From the NCBI GenBank assembly GCA_022720335.1, contig JAIHVJ010000027.1, forward strand, positions 1 to 13,942: 13,942 nt of DNA. Direction: 5' to 3'. Origin of the DNA: Collinsella sp. Lineage in GTDB: Bacteria > Actinomycetota > Coriobacteriia > Coriobacteriales > Coriobacteriaceae. Below the pieces are notes generated by a model, which worked only from the letters and a program-made list of their open reading frames with translations, did no database searches and was not told the DNA's origin. The position numbers and the translations under genes were made by a program. Shown in pieces: positions 6,189-11,843 of this stretch; the stretch's first letter is position 1; each line of letters begins with the position of its first letter.

Positions 6189-7019
6189 TTAATATTGCCA
6201 CATGTGATTGACGGGGCCGGAGCCTTTGCCCATGTTCAGGCCGGCGGCCAGAGCGCCTGTCAGGTAGGCCTTGCCGGCGTTGACGGCATCGGCAAGATCC
6301 ATGCCCTGGGCCAGCGCGCAGGCGATGGCGGACGAGAGCGTGCATCCGGTGCCGTGCGTGTTGTCGGTCTCGATGCGCTTGTGACGGAACCACGTGGTGA
6401 GTGGATCTCCAAGATGGTTGCCCTCGTCATCGAGTGGCGCGGGTTCGGCCAGTACATCGTTGGCCTCGTTGACAAGATGCCCGCCCTTAACGAGGGATGC
6501 GCAACCAAAGCGGCGCGTGAGGAGCATGGCAGCATTTTGCTGCGTGCGCTCGGAGTCGACCTCGTAGTCGAGCAGGGCCATGGCCTCGGGAATATTGGGC
6601 GTGATAACCGTCGCTAGCGGGAACAGGCGGCGGGTGAGCGCCTCGGTGGCATCTTCGGCAATCAGCCGTGCGCCCGAGGTGGCTACCATGACGGGGTCGA
6701 CTACCACGTTTGTCGCGTTCCAAGCGCTCAGGCGGTCGGCGATAACATCGATAATCTCGGCAGAGGAAACCATGCCAATCTTAACGGCGTTGGGGCGGAT
6801 ATCGTCAAAAACGGCATCGATCTGCGCCGCGACAATATCCGGGGAGATGTTCTGCACGGCGGTGACGCCCAGGGTGTTCTGTGCGGTGATGGCGGTGATG
6901 GCCGTCTCGGCATACAGGCGGTGTGCCGTGATGGTCTTGATGTCGGCCTGAATGCCGGCGCCACCGCTGGAATCGGATCCTGCGATGGATAGAACGGCAG
7001 GTACCTTACTGCGATCCAT
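6189..7019 (-). CDS. thiD: Hydroxymethylpyrimidine/phosphomethylpyrimidine kinase
   Basis: ThiD phosphorylates HMP to HMP-P and then HMP-PP, giving the pyrimidine half of thiamine in the cytoplasm. The 276-residue protein is a ribokinase-fold enzyme of normal length. Visible motifs are AGSDSSGGAGIQAD (13-26, substrate site), DPVMVATSG (108-116), TPNIPEA (140-146), KGGH (178-181) and the anion-hole motif HGTGCTLSSA (222-231) with Cys226 at the catalytic position. AAGGGAG lies 5 nt before ATG. It lies 182 bp downstream of thiC on the same strand. A TATAAT box and a GC-rich hairpin in that gap suggest thiD also has its own promoter outside riboswitch control. No thiE fusion is present. Confidence 0.95.
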   Translation of the reverse strand: MDRSKVPAVLSIAGSDSSGGAGIQADIKTITAHRLYAETAITAITAQNTLGVTAVQNISPDIVAAQIDAVFDDIRPNAVKIGMVSSAEIIDVIADRLSAWNATNVVVDPVMVATSGARLIAEDATEALTRRLFPLATVITPNIPEAMALLDYEVDSERTQQNAAMLLTRRFGCASLVKGGHLVNEANDVLAEPAPLDDEGNHLGDPLTTWFRHKRIETDNTHGTGCTLSSAIACALAQGMDLADAVNAGKAYLTGALAAGLNMGKGSGPVNHMWQY

Positions 7020-7065
7020 GTTCGCTCCCTTGTTCGGTCGGAATCAAATGGGTCTTTAAGCCAGC

Positions 7066-7106
7066 ATTATAAAGATGCCCGGGCCGACTCTATGTCGAAC
7101 CCGGGC
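7066..7106 (-). promoter_or_regulatory. thiD promoter region: TATAAT box next to a GC-rich hairpin
   Basis: On the minus strand TATAAT (7071-7066) lies about 47 bp before the thiD start. Immediately upstream, GCCCGGG (7106-7100) pairs with CCCGGGC (7083-7077), with an inner GAC/GTC pair, then ATCTTTATAAT. The hairpin occupies the -35 region. It may be a thiC terminator with a weak T-run, an operator, or both. No good -35 box is visible. Confidence 0.5.
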
Positions 7107-7148
7107 GGGCGATGCAATCTTTACGCAAATGCAAGCAAATGTTCACAC

Positions 7149-7196
7149 GTCAACAATTGACAGGCACCAGCTCGCCGCCAGAGGCGGCCGCGGCGA
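7149..7196. other. thiC-thiD intergenic palindromes
   Basis: GTCAA-caa-TTGAC (7149-7161) is a short perfect palindrome. It overlaps GACAGGCACC (7159-7168), which matches the loop of the hairpin beyond thiD in the opposite orientation. GCCGCC-aga-GGCGGC (7174-7188), or alternatively TCGCCGC/GCGGCGA (7172-7196), lies just past the thiC stop and could be a weak terminator, but no T-run follows. Confidence 0.35.
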
Positions 7197-7201
7197 CAGG
7201 G

Positions 7202-8536
7202 TTAGTCCTCCATGCCAAGATCGATCGTCGTGCCCTCGAACACCTTGTTGACGGTGCGGACGGCGCACATCTTGCCGCACATGGTGCAGGTGCCCTCGGT
7301 GGCGGCGGGGGATTCCTCGTAGCGCTTCTTGCCCGTAATCGGGTCGAGCGCACACTTCCACATGGCATCCCAGTCGAGCTTGCGGCGCGCCTGGCCCATC
7401 TTGTCGTCCATGTCTCGGGCGTGCGGCACCTTCTTTGCGATATCGGCGGCGTGCGCGGCAATCTTAGTGGCCATGAGGCCGTCGAGCACGTCTTGGGCGT
7501 CGGGCAGGCACAGGTGCTCGGCCGGCGTCACGTAGCACAGAAAGTCGGCGCCGGAGCTCGCGGAGATGGCGCCGCCGATGGCTGCGGTGATGTGGTCGTA
7601 ACCCACGCCGATATCAGTCACCAACGGCCCGAGCACATAGAACGGGGCGTTGTGGCATAGGCGCTTCTGCAGCTTCATATTGGCGGCGATCTCGTCGAGC
7701 GCCATGTGGCCCGGACCCTCGACCATAACCTGGACGCCGGCGGCCCAGGCGCGCTTGCACAGCTTGCCCAGCTCAATCATCTCGGCGGTCTCGGTGGCAT
7801 CGTTGGAGTCGTAGAGGCAGCCCGGGCGGCAGGAGTCGCCGAGCGAGATCGTCACGTCGTACTCGTGGCAAATCTCGAGCAACTCGTCGTAGAACTCATA
7901 GAACGGGTTCTCGTTACCGGTGACCTCCATCCAGCCAAACAGCAGCGAGCCGCCGCGGCTCACGATGTTCATCAGGCGGCCGGTCTCCTTAAAGGTCTTG
8001 GTGACCGACTTGTTGATGCCGCAGTGGATGGTCATAAAGTCCACGCCGTCCTCGGCGTGCGCGCGCACGACTTCGAACAGGTCGTCCTTGGTAAGCTTGA
8101 CCAGCGGCTTTTCCATGTAGCCGATGGCGTCGTACATGGGAACGGTGCCCACCATGAGCGGCGTCTCGTCGATGAGCTGCTGGCGGAACTGGCGCGTCTT
8201 GCCCGAGTTGGAGAGGTCCATGATGGCGTCGGCGCCAAAGTCCTCGGCAATCTTGACCTTCTTCCATTCCTCGGCGGCATCGGCTTTGTCGCCCGAGATG
8301 CCCAGGTTTACGTTGACCTTGGTGGACAGGCCCTCACCGACACCAAAGGCGCGCATGCCCTTTTTGATGTGCACGATGTTGGCGGGAATGGCGATGCGTC
8401 CGTCGGCCACACGCTCGCGGATGTACTCGGGGTCGCGATGCTCGCGCTCGGCGACTTCCTTCATCTGCGGCGTGATCTGCCCGGCGCGGGCGAAGTCGAT
8501 TTGCGTGACGAGCTTGGGCTCGGTCTGTGTGCTCAT
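7202..8536 (-). CDS. thiC: Phosphomethylpyrimidine synthase (HMP-P synthase)
   Basis: ThiC is a radical-SAM enzyme that rearranges aminoimidazole ribotide to HMP-P, the committed step of the pyrimidine branch of thiamine synthesis. The 444-residue product is the short form without the long N-terminal domain seen in proteobacteria. Recognisable blocks include IHCGINKS, EGPGHMALDEI, CYVTPAEHLCLPD and the C-terminal Fe-S motif EGTCTMCGKMCAVR. The cluster cysteines are C417, C420 and C424, giving C-x2-C-x3-C, one residue shorter than the C-x2-C-x4-C usually quoted. I chose the ATG at 8536, not the in-frame ATG at 8560, because AAGGGAG is 8 nt upstream of it and 8560 lies inside the riboswitch. 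The TPP riboswitch controls it. It is divergent from the gene at 8708. Confidence 0.96.
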   Translation of the reverse strand: MSTQTEPKLVTQIDFARAGQITPQMKEVAEREHRDPEYIRERVADGRIAIPANIVHIKKGMRAFGVGEGLSTKVNVNLGISGDKADAAEEWKKVKIAEDFGADAIMDLSNSGKTRQFRQQLIDETPLMVGTVPMYDAIGYMEKPLVKLTKDDLFEVVRAHAEDGVDFMTIHCGINKSVTKTFKETGRLMNIVSRGGSLLFGWMEVTGNENPFYEFYDELLEICHEYDVTISLGDSCRPGCLYDSNDATETAEMIELGKLCKRAWAAGVQVMVEGPGHMALDEIAANMKLQKRLCHNAPFYVLGPLVTDIGVGYDHITAAIGGAISASSGADFLCYVTPAEHLCLPDAQDVLDGLMATKIAAHAADIAKKVPHARDMDDKMGQARRKLDWDAMWKCALDPITGKKRYEESPAATEGTCTMCGKMCAVRTVNKVFEGTTIDLGMED

Positions 8537-8540
8537 TGGC

Positions 8541-8635
8541 ACGGCTCCCTTCGTTGGCATTACCCATATCAGGTTTGCGGGTCAGGGCGGGCGCGCCCAA
8601 TCTCAGCCTGCCGTCTTGTCCCGCAAGCTCCCCGT
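8541..8635 (-). ncRNA. TPP riboswitch (THI element) in the thiC leader
   Basis: On the minus strand the conserved blocks appear in order: ACGGGGAGC (8635-8627), GGCTGAGA (8608-8601), TGACCC, ACCTGAT (8574-8568) and GGGTAATGCCAACGAAGGGA (8565-8546). The closing stem pairs ACGG (8635-8632) with CCGT (8544-8541). The thiC Shine-Dalgarno AAGGGAG (8551-8545) is the 3' end of the aptamer and touches the closing stem. Thiamine pyrophosphate binding should therefore hide the ribosome binding site, a translational off-switch. No separate terminator hairpin is seen before the ATG. Confidence 0.96.
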
Positions 8636-8651
8636 TTATGTCATGGGCTCA

Positions 8652-8657
8652 AGTATA
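8652..8657 (-). promoter_or_regulatory. thiC -10 box (TATACT)
   Basis: TATACT on the minus strand lies 17 bp upstream of the first aptamer base, so transcription would start a few bases before the riboswitch. The -35 region is not clear. Confidence 0.5.
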
Positions 8658-8707
8658 GCTCGAATGGGTACGATTGGCCTAACGAGCGTGCCTGTGAGGA
8701 GGCGAAC

Positions 8708-9229
8708 ATGGAAGACAAGCATCTATATCGAGAGACGCAATGGGATGTATCGGCCGAGGAAAGCCGTGCGCACCATGGCCTTGTCGCGATTGGTTTTGCG
8801 GTGCTTGCCGTGTTGGTGATTGCCTTTTGTATTTGGACGTTTGGCGGTCGCGGCGGCGCTGCCTGGGAGTTCGAGGCTGATGATAGCCTACCGATTATGA
8901 CGGTGAGGAGTACTGGCGGTAATGCCAATACGCTCGCCGTTCCGGGCGATTATTGGTACCCGCGCGATGAGTTTGTGCAGTTGCAGCTGAGTGGTGGGTC
9001 CATTCCAGGTGAAGAAATCGAACGCGTGACGTTTGACGCGGCGCTCAAAACGCTCACGGTGAAGCTCAAAGATCAAGGAGATGTGCCCACGACCATGGAT
9101 ATCGCGCTGACGGAATGGCGCCTGGAGCCTCCGTCGGGTGTTGCGGTGTCCGAGGTTGAGCATGTCAAGATTACCTATCAGGACGGCACGACAAACGTGA
9201 TTGCAAAGGCCGACGGTCTAGCAGAATAG
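8708..9229 (+). CDS. Membrane-anchored protein of unknown function
   Basis: The 173-residue protein has a charged 23-residue N-terminus, one hydrophobic segment (about 24-45, GLVAIGFAVLAVLVIAFCIW) and an outside domain of about 125 residues that reads as beta strands with VTFDAALKTLTVKL and VKITYQDGTTNVIAK. No catalytic or lipobox motif is visible, so it is probably an N-in, C-out anchored extracellular domain. AGGAGG 5 nt before this ATG fixes the start; the same frame runs open far upstream but only as antisense of thiC. It is divergent from the riboswitch-controlled thiC and shares its upstream region. I cannot assign a family. Confidence 0.8.
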   Translation: MEDKHLYRETQWDVSAEESRAHHGLVAIGFAVLAVLVIAFCIWTFGGRGGAAWEFEADDSLPIMTVRSTGGNANTLAVPGDYWYPRDEFVQLQLSGGSIPGEEIERVTFDAALKTLTVKLKDQGDVPTTMDIALTEWRLEPPSGVAVSEVEHVKITYQDGTTNVIAKADGLAE

Positions 9230-9261
9230 GTGTCGCGCCTAGCCGGCCAAATCATAAAAGC

Positions 9262-9321
9262 TGCGGTGGAATAGTTCCTGCTTGTGCGATAAAAGGCTCA
9301 AATAGGAACTATTCCACCGCA
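9262..9321 (-). terminator. Palindromic terminator downstream of yaaA (element A)
   Basis: TGCGGTGGAATAGTTCCT (9262-9279) pairs perfectly over 18 bp with 9304-9321. The 24-nt loop holds a second small hairpin (TTG-T-GC/GC-T-CAA). On the minus strand the stem is followed by GCTTTTATG, so it can terminate yaaA; on the plus strand it may also stop the gene ending at 9229. It is a relative of element B at 10200-10262. Confidence 0.8.
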
Positions 9322-9365
9322 AGTTATATAGAGAAGGCTGAGCGGGTCAGTGTCGGGTGTCGGCT

Positions 9366-10175
9366 CTAGGGCATCTGTTCGTTGATGAAGACCATGCTGT
9401 CTGGGGACGAGAACTCAGGGACATAGCGGTAGCCAAGGTTGAACTCGGTAAGACCGGCGGCGTCCTCGACCTTGTTTTCCGCCATCCAGCGGACCATCGA
9501 ACCGCGTGCCTTTTTGCTGGCGGTCGAGCGCTGGATGGGCTTGCCGTTGCGGACACCTTCACCAAAGAGACAAGTGACGGTTGTGGCGTCGCCTGCGAGA
9601 TGGGGCAGAACGGCCTTGGCGTACTCCACGCTGGCAAGGTTGACGACCGTGGTGTTGGAGCCGGTCGGTGCAATAGCACATGCAAGCTTGTCGTCCCAAA
9701 AGCCGTAGAGGTCGCGGGCGTCGTCGACGGCGAGTTTGGCTCCCATTTCGAGCCGATAGGGCTCAACGCCATGGAAAGGTCGCACGCATCCGTACAATCC
9801 GGAGAGAATCCAAAGATGGGTTTGCAACCAAGTGAGTTGCTCGTCATCCATAACCTCTGGCGCCATGCTCTGGTATTGAATGCCGTGATAGGACATGACG
9901 GCGGGGGAGGTATTGCGGGCGATATCGGGATTGTCGAGATCGCCGTTTTTCAGGATGGGCCTGAACTCATGCAGGGTGTTGAGGCAAGGCCCCAGCAGTT
10001 TGTCGCTCACGTTCCATAGCGCCTGCAGGCCGCCGCTGCCTTCATTCCGCTCGATATCTAGCAGTGCGCGGTGGAGGCGAGCTGTCTCGCGCACAAAGGG
10101 TGGAATGCCCAGGACTTCAAAAGCATCTTGGGCCGCGCGCATTTGCTTGGCGGGCGAAATGATGACCTGCAACAT
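9366..10175 (-). CDS. yaaA: YaaA (DUF328/UPF0246) peroxide stress protein
   Basis: The 269-residue protein matches the YaaA family throughout: IISPAKQM at the N-terminus, SYHGIQYQSM, the hallmark WILSGLYGCVRPFHGVEPYRLEMG, LYGFWDDKL, VNLASVEYAKAV, KKARGSMVRWM and a closing GYRY-F block. In Escherichia coli YaaA lowers free intracellular iron during hydrogen peroxide stress, and family proteins have been linked to DNA binding. It is cytoplasmic and of usual length (about 250-270). The ribosome binding site is weak (GAGAGAACGG). The start lies 17 nt past the T-run of the aminopeptidase terminator, so it may rely on readthrough or on a promoter hidden in that hairpin. Element A follows the stop. 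Confidence 0.94.
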   Translation of the reverse strand: MLQVIISPAKQMRAAQDAFEVLGIPPFVRETARLHRALLDIERNEGSGGLQALWNVSDKLLGPCLNTLHEFRPILKNGDLDNPDIARNTSPAVMSYHGIQYQSMAPEVMDDEQLTWLQTHLWILSGLYGCVRPFHGVEPYRLEMGAKLAVDDARDLYGFWDDKLACAIAPTGSNTTVVNLASVEYAKAVLPHLAGDATTVTCLFGEGVRNGKPIQRSTASKKARGSMVRWMAENKVEDAAGLTEFNLGYRYVPEFSSPDSMVFINEQMP

Positions 10176-10192
10176 GGAACCGTTCTCTCGCT

Positions 10193-10262
10193 AAAAAAGT
10201 TGCGGTGGAATACGGTCTGTTTGTGCCATTGAAAGGCCAAATCAATCCGTATTCCACCGCAA
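10193..10262 (-). terminator. Palindromic terminator downstream of the M18 aminopeptidase (element B)
   Basis: TTGCGGTGGAATACGG (10200-10215) pairs perfectly over 16 bp with 10247-10262. The 31-nt loop contains TTTG-t-GCC/GGC-CAAA. On the minus strand the stem is followed by CTTTTTT (10199-10193), a strong T-run. It shares the outer stem and loop sequence with element A, but the inner stem bases differ in a paired way. Confidence 0.88.
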
Positions 10263-10279
10263 GTTATGGGTGGGGTGGA

Positions 10280-11677
10280 TTAGGCGCGCTCGAGGAAGGC
10301 CTTGTAGCCGCGGTAGGCCTCGTAGATGTCGGCCTTGTTGGCGACCTCCCACAGGGCGTGCATGGACAGGACGGCAACGCCGGAGTCGATGACGTTCATG
10401 CCGTACTTGGCCATGATGTAGGCGATGGTGCCGCCGCCGCCCGCGTTGACGCGACCGAGCTCGCAGGTCTGGAAGTCTACGCCGGCCTCGTCCATGATGT
10501 CGCGGACGAGGGCCACATACTCGGCGTCGGCGTCGTTGGAGCCACCCTTGCCGCGGCTGCCCGTGTACTTGTTAAAGCACAGGCCGCGACCCATAAAGGC
10601 TGCGTTCTTGGTTTCGAACTTGCCGGCGTAGCCCGGGTCGAAGCCGGCGGACACGTCAGAGGAGAGCATACGGCTGTGGGCGAGTGCGCGGCGCAGGGCC
10701 AGCGGGCTATCCTCGCCGGCGAGCGTCATGATCTCGGCGACGGTGTTCTCGAAGAAGCGGCTCGTCATGCCGGTGGCACCTACGGAGCCGATCTCCTCCT
10801 TGTCGACGATGAGCGTGATGCTCGTGCGCTCCACGTTGGCGACGTCGATCTGGGCGAGCATGGACGGATAGGCGCAGACACGGTCGTCGTGGCCATAGCC
10901 CAGAATCATGGAGCGGTCGAGGCCCATGTCGCGGGCCGGGCCGGCGGGCACGACCTCGATCTCGGCGGAGAGGAAGTCCTCCTCCTCGACGTCGTACTGC
11001 TCCTTGAGGATGTCCAGGAACATCTGCTTGACGGGCTCCTTGGGGGCGTCCTTGTCGTCCTCGTCAAACTTGACGGGGCGGCCGCCCACGATCACGTCGA
11101 GGATCTCGGCATCGACGGCGTCCTTGGCAGGCTTGGACATCTGCTCGCTCGAGAGGTGAATCAGCAGGTCGGAGATGGTAAAGACCGGGTCGTCCGCCTT
11201 GTCGCCGATGTTGATGTCGACGGTGGTGCCGTCCTTTTTGCAGATGACGCCCACGAGTGCGAGCGGGGAAGCGACCCAGTGGTAGCTCTTGACGCCGCCG
11301 TAGTAGTGCGTGTCGAGGTAGGCCATGTCGCCGGCCTCGAAGGCGGGATTCTGCTTAAGGTCCAGGCGCGGCGAGTCCACGTGGGCGCCCAGGATGTTAA
11401 AGCCCTGCTCGAGCGGGGCGGTGCCCAGGTTGACGAGCATGAGGTCCTTGCCGTGGTTGGCGGCGTACACCTTGTCGCCGGCCTTGAGCGCGCGGCCCTC
11501 GGCGATCACGGTTTCCAGGTCGACGTATCCCGCCTCCTCGGCCATCTTGATGCCGGTCTTGACGCACAGGCGCTCGGTCTTGTTCTCGCTCAAAAACTGC
11601 TTATAGCCGCGGCAAAGCTCCTCGAGCTCCTCGACTTGCTGTGGCGTGTACTTTTTCCATGCGCAGGGACGCTCCAT
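10280..11677 (-). CDS. M18 family zinc aminopeptidase
   Basis: The 465-residue cytoplasmic enzyme belongs to peptidase family M18, di-zinc aminopeptidases that remove N-terminal residues (often acidic, sometimes neutral) from peptides. Visible metal and catalytic positions are H99 in GAHVDSPR, D264/D265 in GHDDRV, E294-E295 in DKEEIGS, D341 in SSDVSAGFDP and H440 in SMHA. NAGGGGTIAY (411-420) lies near the active site. The frame stays open to 12265, but that part is antisense to polA. I place the start at ATG 11677, preceded by AAAGGAG with an 8-nt gap. It is divergent from polA and followed by element B. Length matches the family (430-490). Confidence 0.94.
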   Translation of the reverse strand: MERPCAWKKYTPQQVEELEELCRGYKQFLSENKTERLCVKTGIKMAEEAGYVDLETVIAEGRALKAGDKVYAANHGKDLMLVNLGTAPLEQGFNILGAHVDSPRLDLKQNPAFEAGDMAYLDTHYYGGVKSYHWVASPLALVGVICKKDGTTVDINIGDKADDPVFTISDLLIHLSSEQMSKPAKDAVDAEILDVIVGGRPVKFDEDDKDAPKEPVKQMFLDILKEQYDVEEEDFLSAEIEVVPAGPARDMGLDRSMILGYGHDDRVCAYPSMLAQIDVANVERTSITLIVDKEEIGSVGATGMTSRFFENTVAEIMTLAGEDSPLALRRALAHSRMLSSDVSAGFDPGYAGKFETKNAAFMGRGLCFNKYTGSRGKGGSNDADAEYVALVRDIMDEAGVDFQTCELGRVNAGGGGTIAYIMAKYGMNVIDSGVAVLSMHALWEVANKADIYEAYRGYKAFLERA

Positions 11678-11843
11678 GACGCAGGCTCCTTTCGGATCGA
11701 TCGTGCTGGTTAATGTACCGTGAGCCATCGTATCACGCACGGGCGCGCGGTGGCGGGGGAGCTTGATGTGCGGTGGCCGCGGGGCGGGGAGCGTGTAAAC
11801 TGGAGTGAGCAAACCGTGCCCAGCCCAAAGCGAGGTATTCAAT
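11678..11843. promoter_or_regulatory. Divergent promoter region of the M18 aminopeptidase and polA
   Basis: This 166-bp region must hold both promoters. Weak candidates are TACGAT (11732-11727, minus strand) for the aminopeptidase and GTGTAAACT (11794-11801, plus strand) for polA, which sits 43 bp before the polA start. Neither has a convincing -35 box. CGTGA-n9-TCACG, a possible operator, lies near 11719-11737. No gene was seen. Confidence 0.3.

Noticed and set aside
7077..7106. Possible tRNA-like T-arm (GGGTTCGA context on the minus strand)
   Set aside because: No acceptor stem, anticodon arm or CCA fits around it; the pairing is explained by a simple GC-rich hairpin.
7706..8707. N-terminal extension of the gene at 8708
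   Set aside because: The frame upstream of 8708 is antisense to thiC and crosses the TPP riboswitch; AGGAGG before 8708 gives a clear start.
10205..11713. Long plus-strand open frame of 502 codons
   Set aside because: It lies antisense to the M18 aminopeptidase, whose metal-binding motifs are all intact; the frame is open because of GC-rich codon bias and its product is a Val/Gly/Leu-rich sequence without motifs.
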